From NCBI GenBank assembly GCA_016859345.1, contig CM029124.1, positions 20,037,980 to 20,101,979 on the forward strand: DNA of 64,000 nucleotides. Reading direction: 5' to 3'. The notes beneath the pieces are model-generated. The model did no database searches. It saw only the letters and a list, made by a program, of their open reading frames with translations, and was not told where the DNA came from. This DNA is from Istiophorus platypterus. Taxonomy: Eukaryota; Chordata; Actinopteri; Istiophoriformes; Istiophoridae. The position numbers and the translations under genes are program-made. Positions 23,601-35,894 of this stretch are shown piece by piece (position 1 is the first letter of the stretch; the number at the start of each line of letters is the position of its first letter).

Positions 23601-25625
23601 ATATTAATTATTGCATATTTTAATGAGTTGCCTGCCCAGTTCTAAAAATGAAGTGAGTTAATGTAAAGGAGAATTGTGAAGTAAAAAATTAGGAATCAAC
23701 AATCCCTTTGTCACACTCAAAGCAGGTGGAGATTACTCAATGACAGGAAAACCAAAAAATGATATTGAAATACATATGAATATGCTTGATCATAAATATT
23801 AATGCAGGAAATTCCATTCATCATATTTCACTCTTTAAACATGATGTAGGGCATCTGACTTTAGATTGCATAACTGATGAATGACAAAAACTACTGAAAG
23901 GTTGTAGGACATTTTAAACTGCAAAATTGGTGTGAGGTAGAAGCACGTCCTACATCCTCCTCTTATGACATAGGCCTCTTACTTTTAGTGTGTTTTAATG
24001 TGTGTTTGTCGTGCATCTTGGAGATGGCTCTGATGTAAGAAATGCAATGTAAATAAAGATAAATCATTCATTCGTTCATTCACTAAGCCCATAAACATCT
24101 GTGTGGGATTTATGAAAATAACAGCCCTTTTGGAGGACATTATTTCTCACTGCACAATCATCTAATGAGGATGTCTCTTGTCTGTGCAAGCAATGCAGTT
24201 TTTTAATGTGTTTTACAAATATTCACAAAATAATTGATTACAAACACTCAAGATGACTGTCTGCTCTGTACATGGCAGGACACAGCCTCTCAGCTGAGCA
24301 TGTGCACTCACATTCATGTAGAGCATGTGGGGTCAGACAGATAGGCATGTTTCTCTATTATCATGGCTGCGGTGTTGTGAAAGGGAAGCCAGTGGTCTGA
24401 AAAAGTACGGGCAGTCATTACTTGTTTATCAAGACTATTTTATGAGTAGTCAGCTGTTTTGCCAGCTGCCTGCGTATATGGAAAGCTCTGAATGTGACTG
24501 ATTGGTGGAACAAAATTCATTATCAGTGCTGCATCATGTCATCAGATCACTGTAAAGCAGTAATATGGACAAATGGGAATGTGAAAAATTGTGGAAACAC
24601 TTCAGAACACAATGCATATCACTGACACCAGTAACAGCACAGTAACGCAGATAAAATGAATTTCATGATGATATTTCCTCTGCCAGAGTGCATGCTGGGG
24701 AGCCTTATGGAGCATTTCCTTTCTACTAACAGTAAATTTAAGTGATTACTTAATGCCTGAAATATTCCTATGAATTGTATTGTGTGTTTGCGCATGGTTG
24801 TGTCAGATAGTTGGAAATAATTTTTCTGTCTGGTATCACAGGAGCTGTCTGTCATGTATTGAACCGGCAATCAGCACCAAACACCTGTCGTACCAGAGCT
24901 TCCAGCTCTTTGGATTTGATTTCATGGTGGACGAGAGCTTCAAAGTGTGGCTCATAGAGATCAATGGAGCTCCAGCGTGTGCACAGTTAGTAACATGCAG
25001 CTGATCGTTCATGTTAAAAATGTTTCTCGGCATCTCAGTCGGTTTGACCTGTCTTGACCACTGTTTTTTTTTTTGTTTGTTTTTTTTCTCCCATTTTTTT
25101 GTTTCTTTTTACAGCATCTGAAAACAAGCTTAGAAAATTAGTTGCAAAATGCTTAACTCTGAATATGTCAATATATTTGTTATGGAGGATCAGAATCTTT
25201 AATAGGAAAACTTTTGAAAATCTTTTAAATTGAAGCATTTGAGAGCTTTTCCTCAAAAATTTTTATGTTGGGGTTTTTGACTCTAATGAACTTGCAAATA
25301 TACCATGCTAGCTTTTGAATCAGTCACAGCTAGCTGTGTGTTTTGAGTGCTCTCTTTTGACTTAATTAAACTCATTAAGTCAGTGTGAACAAATTAACAC
25401 ATTTTCTATATCTTTTCAACCTCCAGGAAACTATATTCAGAGCTGTGTCAAGGTATTGTTGATGTGGCCATTTCCAGCGTCTTCACCTTGAACAGCGGCA
25501 GTGACTCCTCATCTGCTTCCAGTTCTCCTTATTCCTCCTCCCCATCCTCCAATTTCAGCACCAACTCCTGCTCCTCTCCCAAACTGAGAGGCCCTCTTCA
25601 CGTGGGCCCTTTCACTCGACTGTAA
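20607..25625 (+). CDS. ttl: Tubulin-tyrosine ligase
   Basis: Seven exons: 20607-20775, 21038-21116, 21235-21467, 21684-21819, 21918-22187, 24842-24985 and 25427-25625, giving 409 residues (human TTL 377). TTL is a cytosolic ATP-grasp ligase that adds tyrosine back to detyrosinated alpha-tubulin. Near-identity to human TTL runs from YTFVTRDDNS to SELCQGIVD. The ATP-binding WIAKSSAGAKG (Lys154) and the metal-binding WLIEINGAPA (Glu335, Asn337) are intact. The start adds four residues (MNAP plus V for M) relative to human. The human-like C-terminal end is replaced by a Ser-rich tail (about residues 364-409) ending FTRL. Intron 4 (21820-21917) begins with GC (CAG|GCAAGT), the only donor that keeps FDIR-SWVL in frame. 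Intron 5 (2.65 kb) carries an interspersed repeat and a LINE-like tail. A poly(A) signal follows at 26085. Confidence 0.95.
22385..22800 (+). repeat. Teleost interspersed repeat in ttl intron 5
   Basis: The segment contains blocks I recognise as recurrent in percomorph genomic and 3' UTR sequence: a 'gatcccctgatctttcctct' opening, 'caaaactaatgacat', 'tagcatggtggtgtgagcat', 'tttagctcaagt', and a closing 'actcatagtcttgtt'. The copy is diverged. I am not sure of its class. Confidence 0.6.
23955..24085 (+). repeat. Possible retroposon 3' tail
   Basis: The end 'aatgtaaataaagataaat' followed by imperfect ATTC units (24064-24083) resembles the 3' ends of fish LINE/SINE copies, which close with a short tandem repeat. 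No body of the element is recognisable. Confidence 0.35.
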
Positions 25626-26084
25626 GCTCACACACAATTATTCTCCTCATCTTCTCCAAACTAGAAGCTTCCTCATGCTCCGTCTTTACTCCCAAACTAC
25701 ACCTGAGAAGTAGCACATGCCAGCAAGCCGAGCCTTTAATTGACCCTTGCCTGTCATGCCTGGAGGGTCTCTTTCTTTTAATGGGAATCGCTGAACTGCA
25801 GAAATGATCTCTGCTCTCCTCATTATGCATATTATGAATGTGAGGATGCTGGTGAACTGTTCAAAAAAACATTGTGGGAGTTTCTGGATGAGGACAGACG
25901 CCCCTCCATCTCAGTTCCACCACCACCAGTTTCTCCATAAGCAGATTAATGGAGGTCTGAAGGATGCTCCAATTGAGACTGTAGTGCCTTACATTTCCAG
26001 CCGCGCTCCCTTAAAAAGACTGCCAGTTAGCTTGCTCTGTTGTCGTGACTCGTTCTTGTTATATAAGCATTTGCACTGTTGCTC

Positions 26085-26090
26085 AATAAA
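26085..26090 (+). promoter_or_regulatory. ttl: ttl poly(A) signal
   Basis: A perfect AATAAA lies 460 nt past the ttl stop, after a 3' untranslated region of 460 nt with no other hexamer noticed. Confidence 0.65.
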
Positions 26091-26099
26091 GTCAATGCA

Positions 26100-28730
26100 G
26101 TCATGATCCGTCTACAAGAGTTAGCATAAAACAGATTCCTTGATATTGGAGATCTTAGTGAACCTTTTTTATTTTTTTTATCACTTTTTTATGGTTTACC
26201 TGCAGTCATCTTTATCCTTTCATTGCAATGAGGGATGCTAAAAGTGATCAACAAGCTACAGGGACCGATATGAACAAACTTATGACTTACTTATATTAGC
26301 TGATATACTAACCTAATATGTCTGATGAGCTAAACATTCAAAATGTCAAGGTTTTCCTTGAACAAACCATTCCTCTAGTCTGACCATGTAGACACTACAT
26401 GTTATTTTTGGTGAGGGCAGCAGGTTGGTATAAGTGAGCAAGGGGACGGTCCTTTCACTCAAAAACCCAGGTTTGCGTCCGTCCCAACATGCTATGCCAA
26501 AGTGTCCCTAACTTCTGACCTCTCTATGGCACAGAGGAAAAAAGACTCCCTTAGTGGGATCAGTGAGGTATAGCTGACATTATTCGCTCAACAAATTCAA
26601 TACAAAATTTAGTTCATATGATGATACTTTGTTTATTTGTCATTTAAAGAGAGCATGTTATGTGAAAGCATGTAGTAGTTTGCATCCTCATAAATGGCAC
26701 CTTTTGTCCCTGTCTGTAAAGAGCTGCCCTAATGTGTGTGTTCTGTTTCTGATTAATGAAAAGATAAACTGTAATTGTGAAGTGTTGTCAACAAGTGTGT
26801 GGATTAGGTTTTTAAACTGTTGCAATGAAAGTAGAGTAGATTATACAAAGTGTGTTACTGATTATTGAAATCAGGACCCCATGACATAAAACTGACGTGA
26901 CACTGAGAACATTTGTTTATAAGAGAGCTGATGGAGACCAAAAAACATACAACCGTACGTCATGCTTCCGACTCTGGTCCTGTAAACATACTGCCAAGTG
27001 TGTCACGGCCAAAGAAAACTCACAGTATATAGACACAGGTTTACATCAACTCACTACTTCTTTATAGTTTCTGTCAGACTCGCTTTCTACACTATTTCTT
27101 TTTTTTTTTTTTTTGTTGAATTGAATTTCATGTATTTTATGTTTCTCTGGGTCATTATAGTATTTTAGTTCTTCCCTTTTATTTTAACTAAATCTCCTTG
27201 TGAATAGCTGAGGCCTGAGGTGTAACTGTCCAAGATGAATTGTGTCAGATCTACTCTATGTAGCTGTTTGTTTAGAAAGGAGTGTTTAGTTCTTCCCTAG
27301 ATATGACAATTTAAGTTAGCACAAAATTTGTGACAGCTGCACAGCCTGCAGCTGATTTTTTGAAATTCCACTGTTCTGTTTCCAGGGCCTTAAACACAGA
27401 ATAAGTCATTAGTCTTTCATGTTAGAATCTCTGCTGTCCCTCCCTTTTTAACCTCAGTTCAAACGTGAGGCTTTGCTTCCTGTACTTTGAGTAACATTAG
27501 TTAAGGGACATCATGAGAGCATTTGTTCTCAATCACTGTGTATTTGTGTTTACAAGTTGACCCTGAAGAATGAAGGATATGTGAGTGGCTGAAGGTCAGA
27601 AAGATGTGATAGTTACAGGGCAGGTTACATTGAAATAATCCAACCCAGAACATACAGAAACGATGAATCCTTAACAGAGCCCTGCTGTAGCTGAAATGAT
27701 GTTGGATAGTTTGGAAAGATATTAATCTAATTAGAAAATGGGTATTTAGGGCATGATTGTGTTGGTAAATGGGTTACAAGTTTTTGAGAGCTGATTTTGG
27801 AGGTTTAAAAAGCAAACTCAGTATTTTTTACATTAAACTTATTGGGAAATGTCCTTCACTTCAAAAGGGATGGGTGCCTTAGAGGGAATTGCATATTGAA
27901 AAAAAAAGCAATGGACCTCCAGTGTTTAAATGCACCTTCATTTGTTTGTTTGTACTTAAGCGACTTTGCTTCATTCATTATTAGACCTCTTTTTGATTCA
28001 ATGATGTCATTTCCTCTTATTCAGAGTTTCTTTGCACATTGGACTCATTTTGTCATGTTTTTCCCCATGTTTCATATTTTTATGGGATTTCCTCATCTTT
28101 ACCAAAGAGCAAATTCCTGCTGTAAATTGTTTTGCTATTACTATAATCTGGACATTATCGCATCAACTGGCCAACGGAATTTAAAGCAAGAATCGTATCC
28201 AGATCAGTGTCTGTGCTGTGCTTTTGTTAGGTGATGTTTTATCCAAAATCTTGCATGAACATTTGTCTTTATCAGAAACAGTATTGCTAGAATAAAAAAA
28301 CATTACAATTATCAAGCTTCTGTCTTGTGTATATTCCTAAACTACATGATTTGCTTGATGTGGCTAAACATATCCCAGACTGTATTGGACAAAGAGATGA
28401 ATTGATTATCCTTCCTCTCATTCGACTCTTTGAAAAGGACAAAAACAAGTTTATTTCACAGAATGATATATGTTTTGATATATTTTCGATACTTGATAAT
28501 AGTAGTAGTTCTTGTAATCTTCCTTTACAAGAACATACATGGTAAAAACAACTTTCTAAATATAAGCCAAACTTGTCAAAGGGAAAGATGCATGAAGCAT
28601 GGACTTCCCTGACTAAAATGGCATCAATTCAAGGAAAGATGTGATCAGAACGTCCACTTGGTTTCTTCTCTTTCAGATATATTATTCACACTTAGATCTT
28701 CTTCACGGAGTGAAAGATCAGTATGAAGCA
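26100..28730. other. Intergenic region between ttl and polr1b
   Basis: AT-rich DNA without a recognisable exon. Open frames at 27842-28234 and 28327-28545 match nothing I know and lack coding-like composition. A weak tRNA-SINE-like block (about 26,430-26,500) and a poly-T run near 27,100 are present. Confidence 0.55.
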
Positions 28731-29090
28731 CACACAGTCATGGTTTAACCTGTTAGGGGGCCCCGGGGCAAAAGTCTACTGCTCGGCCCCGACTGATCAC
28801 CCCTCCTTCAGACCTCTGTGAAAACCTGCAACTGTCACCTCCACCTACAAACATCTGAGGTAGCCACACTGTGCCTCTGCAGACGCCCAAGCTGCAGCTT
28901 CACCGGTGGCACTTTTAGAGTTTCGGGAACGTATCCACCAGTAACACCGTCGGTCATTTTAAATGGCAGAGATGAGACATGATGGACTGAAGGGGTCGCT
29001 GCAGAATTGGGCTTTGAATGAAAGAAGAAACCCACCGCAAGAGGGCAGTAACCGAACAACAAAGACGCGACGTGCCACTACACTTCAGAG

Positions 29091-29115
29091 GAAGAAGAAG
29101 AAGAAGAAGAAGAAG
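29091..29115 (+). repeat. GAA/AAG trinucleotide repeat
   Basis: About eight tandem GAA units lie 80-105 nt upstream of the polr1b start codon, within its promoter or 5' untranslated region. Confidence 0.85.
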
Positions 29116-29163
29116 TCCTTCCTGGCTGAGTGTCGTACTTCCTGTGTCCCCATCCACGTGTGG
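29116..29163 (+). promoter_or_regulatory. polr1b: polr1b proximal promoter motifs (ETS sites, E-box)
   Basis: Two ETS-type cores (CTTCCT at 29118-29123, and ACTTCCTGT at 29137-29145) and a canonical CACGTG E-box (29155-29160) lie 34-80 nt upstream of the ATG. Ribosome-biogenesis genes are known MYC targets through CACGTG, so this is a plausible MYC/USF site. Confidence 0.5.
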
Positions 29164-29196
29164 TAAACAAGCATATGTGCGCCGGGGGGTGGAAGC

Positions 29197-32100
29197 ATGG
29201 ACTTTACAACGAAGTGGAGTAAATTACCCAAAGCTCCGAGTCTGAGGAACCTGACAGAGGGAGGCTTTGGCGTCCTGAAGCACAGTCAACATGCTGCTGT
29301 TCAGGATTTGACCAAAGCCCACATCGAGTCGTTTGACCAGGCTGTCACCGACGGACTCAGCCGCGTCGTACAGGTCGGTCCGGAGAACTTATGAGCCAGA
29401 GTTTCAAAGATATACCTCAAACTCCCGAGAAATACAAGAAAGAGAGTATCAACACATCTGGAAAATGGTTTCTTTAAGGCTTTTGACGGGGATTAAAATT
29501 ACACCTCGTCGGTTTACGTTTAAAATAACGTTACGTACGAAGGAACAAATTATTTGTAGCCATGTTTGCTAACTTTGATTTGAGCATTTCTCTGATTATG
29601 TGTAGTCATGCCCTCCGTTTGGGAAAAAAACCTCCACATAATAAAAACCACTTAGGGCAAATTAAACATAACTTATCCATAATTCACAAAAGTTAAAAAA
29701 ACTTAGTAATTGTAATCCTGGTTGAAGGTTTGCTAAGTTAATGAACTATCTTCAGTGCTCTGAAAGCTTTTCTCACCAAAACTTTCAGTCAACCTTTTCG
29801 CTTTAGGTGACTTTCTGTCAGTATTTCTTCTGCCGAGTGTATCTGTTCTCGGTTCCTCAGTAATCTGTGATGTTCCCTGTCTTTCTCAGGCCATCCCCCC
29901 CTTGGAGTTCACGGTGAAAAATGACAGGATCAGCCTCTCGTTCGTCGAGGCCTCTATCCACAACCCGGTGGTCGCCAAAGGGAGCGTGTCCAGAGAAATG
30001 AGGGTGTTTCCAGCTGAGTGCAGGGGAAGAAGATGCTCATATAAAGGGAAGCTGGTGGTGAGACTGAGATTCATGTACAATCTCGTGACATTTTTTATTT
30101 CTTACCGTTCTATTTTGCACCAGTAACATTTCACCAATGATCTGACCGGTCTGTTTAGCACAGACATGTGGTAGACAAAAGGAGTGGTCAGCGAAGGATC
30201 AAAACAACATGAGAGATGGAATAATAGATTTATAGTTTCTTTAATTTGTGACATGTTTTGTCCTCTCAGGCAGACGTCAGCTGGTCGATCAACGGTGTCC
30301 CCAAAGGCATCATCAAACAGTCCCTTGGTCAGGTGCCAATCATGGTGAAGTCCAGGCTGTGCAACCTCCATGGTATGTCCCCTAAGGAGCTCGTCGAACA
30401 CCACGAAGAAGCAGAGGTAAGACACCCATTTGTAAAATGAACAGAAGCCCTTGATGTGCATTCATATTTATTAAACAAAGTGCAAATTCACTCTTACATA
30501 TCAATAGGAAATGGGAGGTTATTTCATTGTGAATGGAATTGAGAAGGTCATCCGAATGCTGATCATGCCCAGGAGGAACTACCCTATTGCCATGTCAAGA
30601 CCTAAGTGGAAGAGTAGAGGCCAGGGATACACTCAGTATGGTAAATACAACCTTTCAGATAATATGTGTAATCACTGTGAAAGTGGCATTGTAATAATAG
30701 TCTATGCTCAGCAATTAAAGCTGTATATGTTCAGAAAAAGGATGTCATGATCTTTTTCTCTTCTTACAGGTATTTCTATGCATTGTGTGAAGGAAGAGCA
30801 CACAGCCATCAACATGAACCTGCATTATTTGGAAAATGGGACTGTCATGCTCAACTTCATCTATCAGAAAGAGCTCTTCTTCCTCCCTCTAGGCTTTGCA
30901 CTCAAGGTAGTAATCACGGTTAATGTATTTCTAGAATTTAACAGTTATACAGCAATCACTTCAAAGTGGAAATCAAAGAAAAGAAATAACAGAATATTTT
31001 AGAAATTTATGATTAAAATATATGGTATAAACTCTTGTGGTGCTGTGATTTTTAATTTTTTTTTTTTAAAAGCTAATTGTCTTTGTTGCATCCTCCAGGC
31101 CTTGGTGGACTTCACAGACTTCCAGATCTACCAGGAACTGATCAAGGGCCGCGAGGACAATTCTTTCTACAAGAGCTGTGTATCAGAGATGCTTCGCATT
31201 GTCATGGAGGAGGGCTGCACCACCCGCAGCAAGGTGCTCAATTATCTGGGAGAGCGCTTCCGGGTTAAAATGAATCTTCCTGATTGGTACACAAACGAGC
31301 AGTGTGCCAACTTCCTGCTAGAGTAAGTTTTTATTTTTTTTAAATGTAAAACCTTATCGAAACATCGTGATATTTTATGTTAAATTTAGTAAAATGGGTT
31401 GTGTTCTGTTTTGATCAGTGAGTGCATCTGTATCCACCTGAGGTCAGATGTGGAGAAGTTCTACCTGCTGTGTCTGATGACAAGGAAGCTTTTCACTTTT
31501 GCCAAGCAGGAGTGCATGGAGGAAAATCCCGACAGCATTATGTGTCAGGAAGTGCTCACTCCTGGAAAGCTCTTCCTCATGTTTCTGAAGGCAGGTTTTT
31601 TTTTAATCAGTCATTTGAATGGGCACTGAACAAAATTTGCCCTTTTTAAGCCTCTGCTAAATCAAACAAAGCAAACATTGAAGGAGCATTTGCACCAATT
31701 ATTTTATCTGATCCCAACAGAAGCATGATATTCATGTTTTTTCCTTTAGATTTTTTTCTTTGACAAAAACTTTTCTCTTTCTTTACTTAGAACTTGAATT
31801 TCGATGCAAATACCTGTATATTAAATTAAAATAACTAATTTCTGTTTAAATATCTGCAATTTACTTTGGGTGCATCGAATTAAATTTCTCTTATAAATCT
31901 CATGTTGTTAGTGATTTACCCCCTAAAATATCTTTACAGGAGAGAATGGCTGCCTGGTTGGTGTCTGTGAAGCTGTCCTTTGACAAGAGAGGCAGCAGAC
32001 TGAGTGGAGGATGGAACGCTGAAAACATGATGAAAATATTCAACATGGGCAGTGATCTGACCAAGGCCTTCGAATATCTGCTGGCCACTGGGAACCTCAA

Positions 32101-35003
32101 CTCCAGGACAGGCATGGCCACATGACTTGAGTATGAGTACTTGTTATATAAGAAAAAAAAGTAGTTTATCTGTTAAACATATATTGTTTTCCGCTTTGAA
32201 TGCAGGTCTTGGCATGCTGCAGAACACAGGCCTGTGTGTCGTAGCTGACAAGCTCAACTTCATCCGCTACCTGTCCCACTTCCGCTGTGTGCACAGAGGA
32301 GCGGCATTCGCCAAGATGAGGACCACTTCAGTTCGTAAGCTGCTGCCTGAGTCCTGGGGCTTCCTGTGTCCCGTGCACACTCCGGACGGAGAGCCTTGTG
32401 GCCTCATGAACCACTTGACGGCCAGCTGTGAGATTGTGGCACCGACATTGCCGACCACATCCCTGCCTGCTCTGCTCTGTTCCCTTGGTGAGTGTACTTC
32501 CTACAACTCTTCTGTTCAATCAAACCGTGAGGCACAAATACATCATTCTGTCCTTTAACTTTTAACTTTTCTTATGCAAGTTTTAAAGCACGTGTCAGTG
32601 GATGAAGTGCAATGTGCTAAATCTTTTCTTTCTCTGGTGCCGAAGGTGTCACTCCACTGGATGGATCCCCTGGTAAAGCCTTTGCAGACTGCTACCCTGT
32701 GGTCCTCGATGGGGCTGTTGTAGGCTGGTTGGAGAATGAATTAGCCCCAGTTGTGGTTGAATCACTGCGCAGGTTCAAGGTATGATAGTAAAATATTAAA
32801 CATCTGCACTTTGCATGTTGTGTGTGTGGAAAACTTTAATTTAAATCCCATATATTTAGGTGCTGAGAGAGAAGAAGATTCCTCCCTGGACTGAGATTGT
32901 TCTGGTTCCCAGAACAGGCAAAGCCAGCTTGTACCCAGGCCTGTTCCTCTTCACAACTCCCTGTCGTATGGTGCGACCTGTACGCAATTTAGCTATTGGA
33001 AAGGAAGAGTTAATTGGTACCTTTGAACAAGTAAGTATAAACTACAGAAAAAAAGATGCTATGATAGTTATCGGTCCTTTATCTGAAGAAAACAACTGGA
33101 TGCTTATTTAATCATCTTTTTCAATTTGCTTCAGCTTTACATCAATGTGGGCATCATGGAGGACGAGATCAAGCCAGGAGTGACCACACACCAGGAACTT
33201 TTCCCTCACAGTATGCTGAGTGTGGTGGCTAACTTCATCCCCTACTCGGACCACAACCAGAGTCCTAGGAATATGTACCAGTGTCAGATGGGTAAGTGTA
33301 ACCACCATTAGAGGCCTCAAACACCTACACGGGTGAACAGGCTAAGTAGATTCAGATATTTAAATTCTTTCATTATTTTGGTGTGAGATTTAGCTTGTTC
33401 TCTCTGCAGGGAAGCAGACTATGGGTTTCCCCCTGCACTCATTCATGGATCGCTCTGATAACAAGCTGTACCGGCTCCAGACCCCACAGAGCCCACTGGT
33501 CAGGCCCTACATGTACGACCACTACAACCTGGACAACTATCCCAGCGGCACAAACGCCATTGTGGCTGTCATATCCTACACAGGCTATGACATGGAAGAT
33601 GCAATGGTACAAAAAAACAATAGTTACTGGAGTTTTTCTTAAAAAAGTATACTGAACTAATACACTAACTAAAGAACTAATGGCTGTTTAAATGGAGTAA
33701 AATTCTGGCACACTTATCAAACTCTTAGATTGTGAACAAGTCATCGTGGGAAAGAGGCTTTGCCCATGGAAGTATCTACAAGACTGAGCTGGTGGATCTA
33801 GCAGAGAAGGTGAGAGGAGAAGACAGCGTGGTGTTTGGGACCAGGCCAGGTGACCCCAAAGTGAATGAAAAACTGGACGCTGATGGACTACCTCACATTG
33901 GATCAACACTTCGGTACGGAGACCCTTTCTACAGCTATATCAACCTCAACACAGGCCAGACCTTCATCAACTACTACAAGTAAGTATCAACATTTGTCTT
34001 TTTTTTCATCATCTCAGCAAAGGTAATGCCACTTCAAATCATGAAATAATGAGTTTACTTTATGCAGCTAAACTTTTCAAATTCCAATCAGTAATTTGTT
34101 TCTTCACCTTTCTCTCCAAGGAGCCAAGAGGCCTGCGTAGTTGACAATATAAAGATCTGCAGCAACGACAATGGCTCAGGCCATTTTAAACGTATCTGCA
34201 TAACTGTACGAGTGCCACGAAACCCCACCATCGGTGACAAGTTTGCCAGTCGCCACGGTCAGAAGGGGATCCTGAGCCGCCTATGGCCGGCCGAGGACAT
34301 GCCCTTCACAGAGAGTGGAATGACCCCAGACATCCTGTTCAACCCCCACGGCTTCCCCTCCCGCATGACCATTGGGATGCTGATTGAGAGCATGGCCGGC
34401 AAGTCTGGCGCCCTGCATGGCCTGAGCCATGACGCCACACCCTTCACCTTCTCTGAGGAGAACTCTGCGCTGGAGTACTTTGGCAAAATGCTCCGGGCTG
34501 GTGGCTACAACTACTATGGCACAGAGCGACTGTATAGTGGACTGAGTGGTCTGGAGCTAGAGGCTGACATCTTCATCGGAGTCGTCTACTACCAGCGGCT
34601 GCGTCACATGGTCTCTGACAAATTTCAGGTGAGGACCACAGGAGCACGAGACAAGGTGACCAACCAGCCGGTGGGAGGGAGGAACATCCAGGGAGGCATC
34701 CGTTTTGGAGAGATGGAGCGAGATGCCCTGCTGGCACACGGGTCCTCCTTCCTCCTTCATGATCGCCTCTTCAACTGCTCGGACCGGTCGGTAGCTCAGG
34801 TGTGTATTGACTGTGGCAGTCTCCTCTCCCCTCTGTTAGAGAAACCGCCACCCTACTGGTCATCCATGCGCCACCGTAAGACTGTGTGCTCCCTGTGTGG
34901 CAAAAGTGACTCTATTGACTCAGTGTCTGTTCCCTATGTCTTCCGCTACTTTGTAGCTGAGCTCGCAGCAATGAACATTAAAGTCAAATTAGATGTTAAG
35001 TGA
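29197..35003 (+). CDS. polr1b: RNA polymerase I subunit RPA2 (second-largest subunit)
   Basis: Fifteen exons: 29197-29373, 29890-30057, 30270-30416, 30508-30640, 30770-30906, 31099-31322, 31419-31590, 31940-32111, 32206-32487, 32646-32779, 32860-33030, 33135-33291, 33410-33606, 33729-33979, 34121-35003. The joined frame is 1,134 residues (human 1,135) and aligns with human POLR1B end to end. It forms the lobe, protrusion, wall and hybrid-binding half of the Pol I active centre that makes pre-rRNA in the nucleolus. Conserved landmarks include GGYFIVNGIEKV, HTPDGEPCGLMNHL, SYTGYDMEDAM, GDKFASRHGQKG and a C-terminal zinc ribbon (Cys1069, Cys1072, Cys1097, Cys1100). Introns 7 and 8 start with GC rather than GT; no GT donor there preserves the frame. 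The start fits MDFTTKW versus human MDPGSRW. The 3' end is tail-to-tail with nanp. Confidence 0.96.
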
Positions 35004-35075
35004 ATTTTGCAGGAGGATGCATTCCTTAAATATGACAAAGTACAAACCAGAAGAATGTGTCTTATGAAACTGCTC

Positions 35076-35077
<2 letters not shown>

Positions 35078-35109
<32 letters not shown>
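35078..35109 (+). repeat. GT microsatellite in polr1b 3' UTR
   Basis: About sixteen GT dinucleotides lie 75 nt past the polr1b stop and before its poly(A) signal. Confidence 0.9.
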
Positions 35110-35110
<1 letters not shown>

Positions 35111-35355
35111 TTAAAATGTCTCATTTAAACTGCTTGAATTCACCATCCTATAGAAGACAAATATACTGTACAGCCATGATGTAAGAACAGCCAAATGCCT
35201 GAGAAATTTACCTCCTCTGTCAAAAGTCTTTTATTAGCCAAGACTGTGGAAAAATGACCAAGTAGCGACATATGATGGACTTAATATTTTGACATGGTCT
35301 TTTGAAGTGTTCAAAAAACGAATCCAAGGTCTTTTGTACAGTCATTCTGATGTTA

Positions 35356-35361
35356 AATAAA
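35356..35361 (+). promoter_or_regulatory. polr1b: polr1b poly(A) signal
   Basis: A perfect AATAAA lies 353 nt past the stop codon, giving a short 3' untranslated region. Confidence 0.65.
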
Positions 35362-35894
35362 AAATTATGTGCTGGACCACTTCTCTCTATTCTAGTGTCA
35401 ATCTTATGATGCTACACCATATGTGAACAGTTTTGGCTGAAGTATTCAGATCCAATGTAATTACCAACTCTATACTCCATTAGAAGTAAAAGTTCTGTTT
35501 TAAAATCCATAGTAAAAAGACTCAAGTAATATCAGCTTTACCCACAAAAGGAAAAAGTGCTTGGTCTGCAATGAATTGACCATTGCGACTGATATATTCA
35601 TATATTACAGTATTCGATTGTTGATGTGAAAGCTGATTTCACTGTTGTAGCTGTTTGGGATGGAACTAGTTTTGACTACAGTACACAATATACATTTAAA
35701 ATTGATGGGTCTTTTCAACAATCGATTGTATTTTATAAGATCTTTTTTTTAGATGTAAAATCTTAAGCTAAAGAGTAACTAGTAAGTAGTCGTCTAGTGG
35801 AGTAAAAAGAACAGTATTTGACTTTAATGTGCAGTGGAAATGTAAAAAGACAGGGAATGGAAATCCTTAAGTGAGGTATCACAAATTATATTTA

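Noticed and set aside
26430..26500. Possible tRNA-derived SINE or tRNA gene
   Set aside because: There is only a weak B-box-like GGTTTGCGTCC; no cloverleaf can be drawn.
27842..28545. Open frames of 130 and 72 codons between ttl and polr1b
   Set aside because: Unrecognised hydrophobic or AT-rich translations with no splice signals or family motif.
31591..31629. Read-through of polr1b exon 7 as a truncated protein (KAGFFLISHLNGH end)
   Set aside because: The next exon continues the human-like sequence in phase, so this is intron read-through past a GC donor.
32112..32125. polr1b as a pseudogene because of the TGA at 32123
   Set aside because: All other exons are intact across 1,134 codons and a GC donor at 32112 removes the stop.
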